The notes beneath the pieces were generated by a model that was given only the letters and a program-made list of their open reading frames with translations, searched no databases and was not told the origin of the DNA. The translations under genes were made by a program, and so were the position numbers. A DNA stretch of 64,000 nt, from NCBI GenBank assembly GCA_029054245.1, contig JAIDFQ010000063.1, positions 1 through 64,000 on the forward strand, read 5' to 3'. This document shows positions 17,297 through 26,301 of the stretch, in pieces; the first letter of the stretch is position 1, and each line of letters starts with the position of its first letter. Source of the DNA: Lachnospiraceae bacterium. Lineage in GTDB: Bacteria; Bacillota; Clostridia; Lachnospirales; Lachnospiraceae.

Positions 17297-19647
17297 GGAT
17301 TAAAAGGACAGATAAAAATTTTACAGTCAGGCAGAAAGCGGGCAGGAAGATCCATTACGCCGGGCAGGGGAAGAAATATACGGAGAATACTGCAAATTTC
17401 TCCCCAAAAGAAAAGCAGGATGCGATCCGGCAGAAGAACCTTCCAGGGGCAGGTACAGGAATACAGGCGAAAACGCAGATACAGAGACAATCCAATGCTG
17501 GAAGGGATGCAGGGGAATTTCTTGCAGATGATACAGCAAAATCCTGTCAGCAGGAGCATGGGAACAGTGCAGGCGGCAGTAATGGAAGCAAATGTGGAGA
17601 TTTGGCTGTATTTGGAAATCTCCATGTAAAAAGACCACTGCAGAAATACCGGAAGGAATCTGTTCTGAATCAGGAACAGCCAGCAGGGAGCCGTCAGCCA
17701 GAACAGCAACAGTATCAGAATCAGGGGCAACAGGTGCAGAGACCTTCCGCTTGCCATGAAAATACCATAAAGACAAAAGAGCCAGCCTTTCACAGGAAAA
17801 CAGATACTCCATCCAGTATTAAGAGGGCAGATGGTTTTATTTTGAAAGAGCGTAAAGGTAAAAAAGAAAAAGCACAGAAATCAAAATCAGTAACATCCAA
17901 AGCACACAGGGAAAAATATGCCGGGGAATCCCGGAGGGAAATATCATCAGGAAATTTTGCTACAGAGAATAAAGCAGGAACCCTTTCTGCAAGAGGGTAT
18001 ACGCAGACTTTTTCCGACAGGAGGGATGTGCAGATTTCCAAATATAAGAGGAAGAAGTTTTTCAGGTCAGGAAAAGAAAAATACAGCCGCATGAAATCAG
18101 GCAGAGAAAATGCAGGTGTAGAGGCAGATACAGCAAAAAACGCAGGAACACCCAAAATACCAGAGAATTACCGGATAGAAGCACAGCCGCCCCAAATGCA
18201 GGGTACGGGAGAACCGGCTTTATTGCAGGTGCAGAATAATATTCCAATAAATAACACCAGCACCAGCACCAGCCATATCCAGAAAAGGAATGCCGGGGAT
18301 TCCATCCGCCAGCGTGAGGGAGACATCCCCGGCAGAAAGGACGGAACGGGCAGGAAGGATAAAAAGAATAAAAAAGGCAAGGGAAAAGATAAGGATGCGA
18401 AAAAAGATAAGAGCCGCAGCAATAGCAAGAAAGGGAAGGACAGGGCAGCCGCTTTCAGGCTGCTCTCCTATGCTTCGGATAAATTTTCACAGGAAGAACA
18501 GAAGGACAGCCTTTTAAAAGTGGCAAAGGATTTACTGGCCGGGAAAGCAAAAGCGGCAGTTGCGGGGAAACTTCTTTCTATAGGTGCATCCCTGCTCCCT
18601 GCTCTTATCCCTGTTTTTATTGTGACAGTCATCATCACCCTGCTCTTTAATTCCCCTTTCTCTATCCTGCTCCCGAAGCTGTCAGAGGAGCCGGGAGCGG
18701 TGGAGGTGCTTGCGGAATATACGGAGGAGTTCAGGGAAAAGGTACAGGAGGAGCTTGCCGGTTCCGGCAGCGGGGATGAAACAGAGCTTATTTATGAGGA
18801 CTATGAGGGCGACGGGGAGCCGGACAACATGGCGGATATCCTTATGGTTTACATGGTGAAGCATGGGTTCGGCGATACCGCAACGGTAATGACGGAAAAG
18901 AACAGGAGGGCATTAAAAGATACTTTTGATGAAATGACATCCATGAGTACCTCTTACCGCAGGGAGGTTGTGGAGCAGTCTTACGAGGAAGAGGATTTTT
19001 ATGGAAACGTCACCATAAGGACAGAGGAAGTGGAGATAAAAATAAAGGAAGTACGCATTACGCTCCTTACCAGTGAGGATATCATCAGGACAGGGATATT
19101 TACAGAGGAAGAAACAGAAATCTTACGTTACTTAATGTCGCCGGAGGTACTGGAAAACATAGAAGGGCTGACAGGCGGCTATGGAAGCCCCGGTGCAGGG
19201 AGCCTGACACCGGAGGAAGCGGAACGATTAAACCTTGGCGGTGATGTGGGATCGCAGGCAGTCAAAAATGCCCTTGCAAGGCTTGGCAAGCCATACAGCC
19301 AGGCAAAGCGTGACAGCGGGGATTATTACGATTGCAGCTCCCTCACTTATTATTCCTATAAAGAGGCAGGAATCACCCTTTCTTACCATGGTTCCAACAC
19401 TGCCGCATCACAGGGGCAGCTTTTATCCGACAGGGGATGTGAAATAGCTTATGAGGATATCCAGCCGGGAGATCTGATCTTCTACAGCTTTACCAGAAAT
19501 GGCAGGTACAAAAATATATCCCATGTGGCGGTCTATGCAGGGAACGGTTATCTTGTGGATGCATCTTCCTCAAAGGGATATGTGGTGTTCCGTCCGGTCT
19601 ACTCCACAGGGAAGATCGTCATGTGTGGCAGGCCGTCATGGCTGTAG
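17293..19647 (+). CDS. membrane-anchored NlpC/P60 peptidoglycan hydrolase of the conjugation system
   Basis: 784 residues from the ATG at 17293 (ATGA overlap with the gene before). Residues 1-420 are a long basic, low-complexity cytoplasmic region rich in K, R, Q and S. A single membrane helix follows at about 425-455 (LLSIGASLLPALIPVFIVTV). The extracellular part ends in an NlpC/P60 domain (about 650-784) with the catalytic cysteine in YYDCSSL (C681), the histidine in ISHVAVYAG (H744) and the phrase PGDLIFY. It likely opens peptidoglycan for the mating channel. The huge basic cytoplasmic region is unusual, but the reading frame and coding bias are continuous. Confidence 0.85.
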   Translation: MRIKRTDKNFTVRQKAGRKIHYAGQGKKYTENTANFSPKEKQDAIRQKNLPGAGTGIQAKTQIQRQSNAGRDAGEFLADDTAKSCQQEHGNSAGGSNGSKCGDLAVFGNLHVKRPLQKYRKESVLNQEQPAGSRQPEQQQYQNQGQQVQRPSACHENTIKTKEPAFHRKTDTPSSIKRADGFILKERKGKKEKAQKSKSVTSKAHREKYAGESRREISSGNFATENKAGTLSARGYTQTFSDRRDVQISKYKRKKFFRSGKEKYSRMKSGRENAGVEADTAKNAGTPKIPENYRIEAQPPQMQGTGEPALLQVQNNIPINNTSTSTSHIQKRNAGDSIRQREGDIPGRKDGTGRKDKKNKKGKGKDKDAKKDKSRSNSKKGKDRAAAFRLLSYASDKFSQEEQKDSLLKVAKDLLAGKAKAAVAGKLLSIGASLLPALIPVFIVTVIITLLFNSPFSILLPKLSEEPGAVEVLAEYTEEFREKVQEELAGSGSGDETELIYEDYEGDGEPDNMADILMVYMVKHGFGDTATVMTEKNRRALKDTFDEMTSMSTSYRREVVEQSYEEEDFYGNVTIRTEEVEIKIKEVRITLLTSEDIIRTGIFTEEETEILRYLMSPEVLENIEGLTGGYGSPGAGSLTPEEAERLNLGGDVGSQAVKNALARLGKPYSQAKRDSGDYYDCSSLTYYSYKEAGITLSYHGSNTAASQGQLLSDRGCEIAYEDIQPGDLIFYSFTRNGRYKNISHVAVYAGNGYLVDASSSKGYVVFRPVYSTGKIVMCGRPSWL

Positions 19648-19686
19648 AAAGATTCAGAATTATGGGGCAGGGGAAGGAGGGAAGTG

Positions 19687-20634
19687 ATGAAAGGTATCAT
19701 TTATACAAAAGATATTTACCGGGAGATCGTGCCGAAGATCATCCAGGATGAAGCGTCATGGAGCAGCTTTTTAAACTTTTCAGCAGTGCATTACCAGATG
19801 GGCTTTGAGAACGCCAGCCTGCTCTATGCCCAGAGACCGGATGCCAGGATGGTGGAGACCTACAGCGGATGGCGGGAAAAGGGGCGGTATGTACGCAGGG
19901 GCAGTAAAGGCATTGCCATCATAGATTCCTCCCACTACAGGCCGTATGTAGACCATGTTTTTGATATTGCTGACACCAACGGGAGGGGAAGGCCGGAGAT
20001 ATGGCGGCTGGATAAGGAGAACGAAAAAGAGATACTTTCCCTGCTCCATGCAAAGTCAGGCAACGTGCAGGGATATGTGAGGGAAGCGGTGGAGAGTGAA
20101 ATCTATGGGAGAGATAAGAATTATATTGAAAATATCAGCGACTTATGCCGCTGCCATGATTCCCAGAACCCGGAGCACATCTACGATATCACAAAAGCAG
20201 TGATCCAGAGCGCACAGTACATGGCGGCGGTACGAATCCGGGCAGAACCGCCGCCAGTCTCCTCCCTCCTGCCTGTGCTTGCCACTGCCCCAAGGCTTAT
20301 GGTATACGGGCTTTGCAGTACCGCCCTGTCAGTGGCGGGGCAGGTGCTTAAGGGGATAGAGCAGGTATTTGAAATAAAAAGGGAAAAGCAGAGGGTAGCA
20401 ATAGAGAAAGGAACAGAAAAGGAGCAGCGTATTGGAAGATCAGACAAAAGCACAGAAAAAGGAACTGCCGGGCATGGCATACCAGCCATCCGGCATCAGC
20501 CTCACCAGGACGCAGACACCCATAAGCGTCAGGGCAATGGAAGCCATAAGGGAATTGAAAAGGCAGGATATGAACAGCTATCTCTATCTTTTGATGGAGG
20601 ATATGCTTTTTGCGACTGCGGAAAGGCTTTGTAG
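19687..20634 (+). CDS. ArdC/LtrC-like N-terminal domain protein
   Basis: 315 residues from the ATG at 19687 (GTG 19684 also possible); SD GGAAGGAGGG lies upstream. Residues 1-100 match the ArdC-type N-terminal ssDNA-binding domain (DUF1738), seen in phrases such as FLNFSAVHYQMGFENASLL, YSGWREKGRYVRRGSKGIAI and the following aromatic YRPYVDHVFD. Such proteins protect incoming single-stranded DNA or block restriction. There is no metallopeptidase HExxH, so it is the short form. The last 70 residues (from about 250) have poor coding character because another gene runs in a second frame there; the true end of selection may be nearer 20,430. Confidence 0.65.
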   Translation: MKGIIYTKDIYREIVPKIIQDEASWSSFLNFSAVHYQMGFENASLLYAQRPDARMVETYSGWREKGRYVRRGSKGIAIIDSSHYRPYVDHVFDIADTNGRGRPEIWRLDKENEKEILSLLHAKSGNVQGYVREAVESEIYGRDKNYIENISDLCRCHDSQNPEHIYDITKAVIQSAQYMAAVRIRAEPPPVSSLLPVLATAPRLMVYGLCSTALSVAGQVLKGIEQVFEIKREKQRVAIEKGTEKEQRIGRSDKSTEKGTAGHGIPAIRHQPHQDADTHKRQGNGSHKGIEKAGYEQLSLSFDGGYAFCDCGKAL

Positions 20635-20737
20635 GAAGCAGGGGGATATGGCGGATGTTGTAGCAGGGTATCTGGAAGGATTTTACAAAAGAAATGGCAG
20701 GGGAAAAAGAAAAATAACCCTAACTGCAAAAGCGTAA
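20432..20737 (+). CDS. small ICE protein overlapping the ArdC-like gene
   Basis: 101 residues, TTG start at 20432 with AAGGAG (20419-20424) 7 nt upstream. It overlaps the ArdC-like gene by 203 nt in another frame. The product has well-behaved sequence, with a proline/threonine-rich start and then two amphipathic helices (AMEAIRELKRQDMNSYLYLL and TAERLCRKQGDMADVVAGYL), whereas the competing frame there is compositionally odd. Function unknown. The overlap may reflect translational coupling or an old frameshift that separated the end of the ArdC-like protein. Confidence 0.55.
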   Translation: MEDQTKAQKKELPGMAYQPSGISLTRTQTPISVRAMEAIRELKRQDMNSYLYLLMEDMLFATAERLCRKQGDMADVVAGYLEGFYKRNGRGKRKITLTAKA

Positions 20738-20909
20738 AGGGAGATAAACTCCGGCGGAGCCGGAAAAATGTTTCGGAGAAAGCATGAAATATTTAGAAAA
20801 CCTGAAAAACATATGAAAAAGACCTTCAGGCGGAAAGTGCTGAAAAATAAGAGCGCAAAATGCATCCATATGTTTATCCATAGATGCAACAGCGCAGAAA
20901 GAGGCAGAT

Positions 20910-21242
20910 ATGAAGGAAAATAATAATACAAATACAATCAATGCAGGCGGCATGAGTATCAAAGTAAATGTAATTCCAATGAAAGAGCAGGAGGGCTGCC
21001 TTAAGGCAAATGCATCCATCATCCTGAATGACGCATTTAAAGTGACCGGAATCCGTATCGGCATCTCCCAGAAAGGCAACGTATTTGTCTCCATGCCGGA
21101 TTACAAGACCGGTCGGCTTGATGATAACGGAAAGGACGTATATCAGGATATCGCTTACCCTGTGACAAGGCAGTTCCGGCAGGAATTGTATGATGAGATT
21201 GTGCAAGAATTTAATGCTGTTATGGGGCAGGATATACAGTAA
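20910..21242 (+). CDS. SpoVG-like protein
   Basis: 110 residues. Residues 13-90 show the SpoVG fold pattern: IKVNVIPM, LKANASIILNDAFKVTGIRI, then KGNVFVSMP and a C-terminal helix beginning FRQELYDEIVQEF. SpoVG proteins bind nucleic acid and regulate gene expression; ICE-borne copies are common in Clostridia. SD GAGGCAG-like sequence precedes the ATG. It is the last gene of the conjugation block before the metabolic cargo. Confidence 0.75.
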   Translation: MKENNNTNTINAGGMSIKVNVIPMKEQEGCLKANASIILNDAFKVTGIRIGISQKGNVFVSMPDYKTGRLDDNGKDVYQDIAYPVTRQFRQELYDEIVQEFNAVMGQDIQ

Positions 21243-21449
21243 ATAGGAGAGGAATAAATAGCACAGATACAGCATAGATTCAGCAGAAATGATAGGTGCT
21301 ATACCTTATGCGGTTCATCGTATTATGCGTAATTTTTTTAGCCGGGGCAGTGGTATGGTGTCTTTTTGATATGAATTGTTAGTGGATGATTATACAGAAA
21401 TAGAAAACTGGAAAAAATTTTTTGAAATATCCCTCATACAGGTAGACAG
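21243..21449 (+). other. boundary between conjugation block and metabolic cargo
   Basis: About 210 nt with no convincing gene. The sequence becomes distinctly more AT-rich toward 21,400. It contains TATGCGGTTCATCGTATTATGCG, an imperfect repeat of TATGCG, but no clear terminator. This is probably one edge of the acquired cargo. Confidence 0.35.
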
Positions 21450-21478
21450 TTGCTTTTTGGCAAATAAAATGATATACT
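21450..21478 (+). promoter_or_regulatory. sigma-A-type promoter of the ROK regulator
   Basis: TTGCTT (21450-21455), 17-nt spacer, TATACT (21473-21478). Transcription would start near 21,485, just upstream of the palindromic operator-like site at 21488-21500. Confidence 0.65.
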
Positions 21479-21487
21479 TAAAAAAAC

Positions 21488-21500
21488 ACTTTAATAAAGT
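21488..21500. promoter_or_regulatory. operator-like palindrome before the ROK gene
   Basis: ACTTTA-A-TAAAGT is a perfect 13-nt palindrome around a central base, at the expected start of the transcript. Eleven of its bases (TTTAATAAAGT) recur at 22817-22827 in the leader of adhE. Shared sites next to both promoters suggest binding by the ROK protein itself. Confidence 0.55.
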
Positions 21501-21512
21501 ATGGGTGACGAT

Positions 21513-22640
21513 ATGGATAAAAAGAAAATAACTAATATGGAAGTAAAGAAGAAAAACAGGAATGAAGTTTTCCGTTATATCTGTAAACAGGGAACGGTGT
21601 CAAACCCCGATATTTCATATAATATGAAGATCAGCCTGCCTACGGCAACGCAGATTACAAAAGAACTGACGGCGGAAGGGTTATTGGAGGAGAAAGGGGA
21701 ACTTAAGTCAACCGGAGGAAGAAGGGCGAAAGCCTTATCAGCAGTAGTCAATGCCAGACTGGCGGTAGGGCTGGATATTACTAAAAACCATATTGCGCTG
21801 GTGCTTACCAATATTGTGGGAGAAATTCTGAAATATGAACGTATTCACCAGCCATATGTCTCCGGAGAGGTTTATTATCGAAAAGTAAGTGAAAGATTGG
21901 AACATTTTCTGGATGAAAGCGGCATTGAAAGGGATAGAGTTTTAGGGGTAGGCATATCCTTTCCGGGAATTATTGATTTGGATAAAGGGCAGATCACTTA
22001 TTCCCATATATTAGGTGTAGAGGCTGTACCACTTGATTCGGTAAGCGCCTTTTTTTCCTATCCATGCTTTTACCTCAATGATGCCAATGCAGGGGCTTAT
22101 GCAGAGGGATTTCATGGGGATGAGGCGGAGCGTTTTTTTTATCTTTCATTAAGTAATACGGTTGGCGGAGCGATTTTCGGCGGAAAAGAGCTGATACAAG
22201 GCAAAAATTTCCGGTGCGGTGAAGTCGGACATATGACAGTTGTTATGGACGGGGAAAGCTGCTATTGTGGGAAAAGGGGATGTCTGGACGCTTATTGTGC
22301 TGCATGGCATTTATCTGATGCGGCGGATGGAAAACTGGAACAGTTTTTCTGCCTGCTGGACCAGGGGGATGCAGGGGCGGTGAAGATATGGGATTCTTAT
22401 ACAGATTATCTGGCTATTGCAGTGAATAATATTTACATGGTTCTGGATTGTGATATTGTTTTAGGCGGCTATGTGGGAAGCTATATGGGTACGCACCTTC
22501 AGGAACTATGGGATAAAGTGGCTGGGAGAAATACTTTTGGGGAAAAGAATCCATATGTAAAAGCCTGCAATTATAAGGTGGGTGCGGCTGCATTAGGAGC
22601 GGCTTTGAAAGTGATAGAGAGTTTTGTCAGCCAGATATAA
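21513..22640 (+). CDS. ROK-family transcriptional repressor
   Basis: 375 residues from the ATG at 21513 (an in-frame ATG at 21501 overlaps the operator and would add 4 residues). Residues 1-70 are a winged helix (KKNRNEVFRYICKQGTVSNP ... SLPTATQITKEL). The rest is a ROK sugar-kinase-like domain with GLDITKNHIALVL, GVGISFPGIID, and the zinc-binding run CYCGKRGCLDAYC. Such XylR/NagC-type regulators sense a sugar or sugar phosphate. Its gene has its own promoter and sits at the head of the cargo cassette, with a terminator after it, so it very likely controls the adhE operon. Confidence 0.85.
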   Translation: MDKKKITNMEVKKKNRNEVFRYICKQGTVSNPDISYNMKISLPTATQITKELTAEGLLEEKGELKSTGGRRAKALSAVVNARLAVGLDITKNHIALVLTNIVGEILKYERIHQPYVSGEVYYRKVSERLEHFLDESGIERDRVLGVGISFPGIIDLDKGQITYSHILGVEAVPLDSVSAFFSYPCFYLNDANAGAYAEGFHGDEAERFFYLSLSNTVGGAIFGGKELIQGKNFRCGEVGHMTVVMDGESCYCGKRGCLDAYCAAWHLSDAADGKLEQFFCLLDQGDAGAVKIWDSYTDYLAIAVNNIYMVLDCDIVLGGYVGSYMGTHLQELWDKVAGRNTFGEKNPYVKACNYKVGAAALGAALKVIESFVSQI

Positions 22641-22660
22641 AATAAGGATTGTATAGTTGC

Positions 22661-22695
22661 AAGAAGAAGTTTCAGAAATGGGACTTCTTTTTTTG
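22661..22695 (+). terminator. terminator after the ROK gene
   Basis: AGAAGTTTC (22665-22673) pairs, with G-T pairs, to GGGACTTCT (22680-22688) and is followed by a run of T to 22694. It separates the regulator transcript from the adhE operon. Confidence 0.65.
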
Positions 22696-22768
22696 TGTGC
22701 ATTTTTAATAAAAGCATGGGCGAGGTTTTGGCAGAAATGACGAAAGTGTAGGATTTATAGAAAATATA

Positions 22769-22797
22769 TTGACAAAATGAGTTCTGAACAATAGAAT
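22769..22797 (+). promoter_or_regulatory. strong sigma-A-type promoter of the adhE operon
   Basis: TTGACA (22769-22774), 17-nt spacer, TAGAAT (22792-22797). A start near 22,804 places the shared operator-like site (22817-22827) just downstream, where a bound repressor would block elongation or open-complex escape. Confidence 0.75.
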
Positions 22798-22816
22798 AAA
22801 ATACATAATAAAACTA

Positions 22817-22827
22817 TTTAATAAAGT
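22817..22827. promoter_or_regulatory. second operator-like site, adhE leader
   Basis: TTTAATAAAGT is identical to 11 bases of the palindrome at 21488-21500; the left arm here reads ACTATTTAATAAAGT, so the palindrome is interrupted by one base. Likely ROK-repressor site. Confidence 0.5.
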
Positions 22828-22863
22828 AATAATTAAAGTGATATATAAAAAGGAGGAAGAACA

Positions 22864-25485
22864 ATGGAGCGAAAGAGCAATGGAGCGGTGGAAGAGGTGG
22901 GAAAAGTCGATAATGTTGACGCACTGCAGGAGCGCATGAAAGAACTGCGGAAAGCACAGGAAATTTTTGCTACATATTCACAGGAGCAGGTGGATAAGAT
23001 TTTCTTTGCGGCAGCCATGGCGGCGAATAAGGCAAGGATATCCCTTGCTAAAATGGCAGTGCAGGAAACAGGCATGGGTGTTGTTGAAGACAAGGTGATC
23101 AAAAATCATTATGCTTCGGAGTACATTTATAACTTTTACAGGAAAACCAGAACTTGCGGAGTGATCGAAGAGGATTCGGTTTATGGCATCAAGCGGATTG
23201 CAGAACCGATCGGCTTAGTCGCCGCAGTCATTCCTACAACCAATCCCACATCCACTGCAATCTTTAAAACATTGATCTGCCTAAAGACCAGAAATGCGAT
23301 CATCATCAGCCCACATCCACGTGCGAAGGATGCAACGATCGCGGCGGCAAAGATCGTATATGATGCGGCTGTTGCGGCGGGGGCGCCTGAAAATATTATC
23401 GGGTGGATTGACGAGCCAAGCCTCGAACTGACAAATGAGGTAATGCGGGATGCGGACATCATACTGGCTACCGGCGGCCCCGGCATGGTAAAGGCGGCAT
23501 ACTCTTCCGGCAAACCTGCAGTGGGCGTAGGGGCAGGCAATACGCCGGTAATCATTGATGAGACCGCTGATATCCAGATGGCGGTAAGCTCCGTTATCCA
23601 TTCCAAAACCTTTGATAATGGAATGATATGCGCTTCGGAACAGTCGGTTACGGTGGTGGGCAATGCGTATGATGCGGTAAAGAAAGAGTTCCAGTACAGG
23701 GGATGCTATTTCTTAGAGCCGGAGGAACTGGATAAGGTACGCCATACTATTTTGATCAACGGTTCATTAAACGCAAAGATTGTAGGGCAGTCTGCCCATA
23801 AGATTGCGAAAATGGCAGGAGTGGAAGTGCCGGAAAGCACCAAGATTCTGATAGGAGAAGTGGAATCAGTAGACATTTCGGAAGAATTTGCACATGAAAA
23901 GCTTTCCCCCGTATTAGCGATGTACCATGCGGCGGACTTTGACGATGCCCTTGCCAGGGCGGAGCAGCTTGTGGCTGATGGCGGCTATGGGCATACTTCT
24001 TCCCTCTATATTCATCCGGCACAGAAGGAAAGGATCGCTAAACATGCACAGGCTATGAAAACCTGCCGCATCGTGGTCAATATGCCGGCGGCACAGGGTG
24101 CCATTGGCGATTTATATAATTTCAAGCTGACACCGTCGCTGACATTAGGCTGCGGTTCATGGGGCGGCAACTCTGTCTCAGAGAATGTGGGTGTCAAGCA
24201 CCTGTTAAATATAAAGACTGTGGCGGAGAGGAGAGAGAATATGTTATGGTTCAGGGCGCCTGAAAAGGTGTACTTTAAAAAAGGCTGTATGCCGGTAGCA
24301 TTGGATGAATTGGGAACGGTTATGGGAAAGAAGAAATGCTTTATTGTTACAGATACTTTCCTGTATAAGAATGGCTATGTGAAGCCCATAGAAGAAAAAC
24401 TGGATCAGATGGGAATCCAGCATACCTGTTTCTATGAAGTAGCACCGGATCCGAACCTTTCTTCCGCAACAGCAGGGGCAAAGGCAATGGCTTCTTTTGA
24501 GCCGGACTGTATTATCGCATTGGGCGGTGGCTCTGCCATGGATGCGGGGAAGATCATGTGGGTAATGTATGAGCATCCGGAGGTAGATTTCCTTGATCTG
24601 GCAATGCGGTTTATGGATATCCGCAAGAGAGTCTATACATTCCCGAAGATGGGGGAAAAGGCATATTTTGTTGCAATCCCCACATCTTCCGGCACAGGAT
24701 CGGAGGTAACGCCCTTTGCTGTTATTACTGATGACAGGACTGGCACAAAATATCCGCTGGCAGATTATGAACTGCTTCCCAATATGGCGATTGTTGACGC
24801 AGACAATATGATGAACCAGCCGAAAGGGCTGACCAGCGCTTCCGGTATAGATGTGCTGACCCATGCACTGGAAGCATATGCATCCCTTATGGCTACCGAT
24901 TATACAGATGGTTTGGCATTGAAAGCGATGAAGGGCGTGTTTGACTATCTGCCGAGAGCTTATGAAAATGGGGCGGCTGATCCGGTCGCAAGGGAAAAGA
25001 TGGCGGACGCTTCCTGTATGGCGGGTATGGCATTTGCCAATGCGTTTTTAGGTGTATGCCATTCTATGGCACATAAGTTAGGAGCCTACCACCACCTGCC
25101 CCATGGCGTAGCGAATGCATTGATGATATGTGAGGTTCTGCGTTTTAACGCAGAGGAAGTACCGGTGAAGATGGGAACATTTCCGCAGTACCAATATCCG
25201 CATACACTGGAGCGGTATGCAGAGTGCGCTCACTTCTGCGGTGTCAGCGGCAGGGATGATAAGGAAACACTGGAATTGTTCATAGCAAAGATTGAAGAAC
25301 TGAAAAAGGCAATCGGGATTAAAAAAAGCATCAGGGAATATGGCATTGATGAAAAATATTTCTTAGACAATCTGGATCAGATGGTTGAGGATGCATTTGA
25401 TGATCAGTGTACCGGCGCAAACCCCAGATATCCATTGATGAGTGAGATTAAGGAAATGTATTTGCGGGCTTATTATGGAAACTAA
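22864..25485 (+). CDS. adhE: bifunctional acetaldehyde-CoA/alcohol dehydrogenase
   Basis: 873 residues, the full AdhE length. The N-terminal aldehyde dehydrogenase half (1-445) has the catalytic cysteine in NGMICASEQ (C256) and the phrase IPTTNPTSTAIFK. The C-terminal iron-dependent alcohol dehydrogenase half (455-873) has GGGSAMDAGKIMW, TSSGTGSEVTPFAV and the metal-binding HSMAHKLGAYHHLPHG. It converts acetyl-CoA to ethanol with use of two NADH. As first gene of the cassette, ahead of a polyol-type dehydrogenase, it probably re-oxidises the surplus NADH made from a sugar alcohol. SD AAGGAGGAAG precedes the ATG. Confidence 0.95.
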   Translation: MERKSNGAVEEVGKVDNVDALQERMKELRKAQEIFATYSQEQVDKIFFAAAMAANKARISLAKMAVQETGMGVVEDKVIKNHYASEYIYNFYRKTRTCGVIEEDSVYGIKRIAEPIGLVAAVIPTTNPTSTAIFKTLICLKTRNAIIISPHPRAKDATIAAAKIVYDAAVAAGAPENIIGWIDEPSLELTNEVMRDADIILATGGPGMVKAAYSSGKPAVGVGAGNTPVIIDETADIQMAVSSVIHSKTFDNGMICASEQSVTVVGNAYDAVKKEFQYRGCYFLEPEELDKVRHTILINGSLNAKIVGQSAHKIAKMAGVEVPESTKILIGEVESVDISEEFAHEKLSPVLAMYHAADFDDALARAEQLVADGGYGHTSSLYIHPAQKERIAKHAQAMKTCRIVVNMPAAQGAIGDLYNFKLTPSLTLGCGSWGGNSVSENVGVKHLLNIKTVAERRENMLWFRAPEKVYFKKGCMPVALDELGTVMGKKKCFIVTDTFLYKNGYVKPIEEKLDQMGIQHTCFYEVAPDPNLSSATAGAKAMASFEPDCIIALGGGSAMDAGKIMWVMYEHPEVDFLDLAMRFMDIRKRVYTFPKMGEKAYFVAIPTSSGTGSEVTPFAVITDDRTGTKYPLADYELLPNMAIVDADNMMNQPKGLTSASGIDVLTHALEAYASLMATDYTDGLALKAMKGVFDYLPRAYENGAADPVAREKMADASCMAGMAFANAFLGVCHSMAHKLGAYHHLPHGVANALMICEVLRFNAEEVPVKMGTFPQYQYPHTLERYAECAHFCGVSGRDDKETLELFIAKIEELKKAIGIKKSIREYGIDEKYFLDNLDQMVEDAFDDQCTGANPRYPLMSEIKEMYLRAYYGN

Positions 25486-25513
25486 AAACACAAAAAGGAG
25501 GATATGAACGTTT

Positions 25514-26272
25514 ATGGAAGCGACAAACAAAGAAGTTATCTTTACAAGACCCCATAAAACAATTTATGCTGCCGGAGATAAGGTTATCAAGGTATTTGAC
25601 GAACGCTATACCAAGGCGGATGTGTTAAATGAAGCCCGCAATGAGGCACTGGTAGAGGAAAATACCGACCTGAATATCCCGGCATTGCTTGAGGTGTCGC
25701 ATATGGAGGAAGGCTGGTGCCTTGTGCGCGAAAAAGTGGAAGGGAAAACATTGGAGCAGCTTATGCAGGAAGAGCCGGAGAAGTTAGAAACCTATATGGA
25801 AATGTTTGTTGACCTGCAGTTGGATGTCCACAAACAGAAGGTTGCCACAATCAAACGCCTGCGCCATAAATTAATGGATCAGATCAACAGTTTAAAAGAT
25901 TTGGATGCGACAGCCCGTTACGAGTTGGCTACCCGTCTGGAAAGTATGCCCAAACATACAAAACTTTGCCATGGAGACTTCAATCCGAGCAACGTTATTG
26001 TGGATCAGCAAAACAGGCTCTGGATCATTGACTGGGCGCATGCGGCACAGGGAAATGCGTCCGCAGATGCGGCAATGACATTCCTGCTGTTCTCTTTGGA
26101 GGATGAAAAAAAGGCAGAAATATATATGAAATTATTCTGTAAAAAGAGCGATACGGCAAGGCAGTATGTAAACCGCTGGCTTCCGATTGTGGCTGCGGCA
26201 CAGATGACAAAGAAAAAGGAAAAAGAAAAAGATTTCCTGATGAGATGGATTGATGTAGCGGAATATCAATAG
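25514..26272 (+). CDS. APH-family small-molecule phosphotransferase
   Basis: 252 residues with the protein-kinase-like fold of the aminoglycoside phosphotransferase/choline kinase group. The catalytic loop is HGDFNPSNVIVD (about residues 154-165), followed by the metal motif LWIIDWAHA. The N-terminal lobe has a lysine in KVIKVF. It lies 28 nt after adhE and before the sorbitol-type dehydrogenase in the same operon, with SD AAAAGGAGG. The substrate is unknown: a sugar or polyol is a reasonable guess from context, and drug resistance is unlikely. Relatives are annotated only as putative phosphotransferases. Confidence 0.75.
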   Translation: MEATNKEVIFTRPHKTIYAAGDKVIKVFDERYTKADVLNEARNEALVEENTDLNIPALLEVSHMEEGWCLVREKVEGKTLEQLMQEEPEKLETYMEMFVDLQLDVHKQKVATIKRLRHKLMDQINSLKDLDATARYELATRLESMPKHTKLCHGDFNPSNVIVDQQNRLWIIDWAHAAQGNASADAAMTFLLFSLEDEKKAEIYMKLFCKKSDTARQYVNRWLPIVAAAQMTKKKEKEKDFLMRWIDVAEYQ

Positions 26273-26301
26273 AAAAATTAAGGAAAATGGAGGAAACGAT
26301 C

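Noticed and set aside
25514-26272. Aminoglycoside resistance gene
   Set aside because: It has only the general kinase fold, and its operon is metabolic; nothing links it to a known resistance group.
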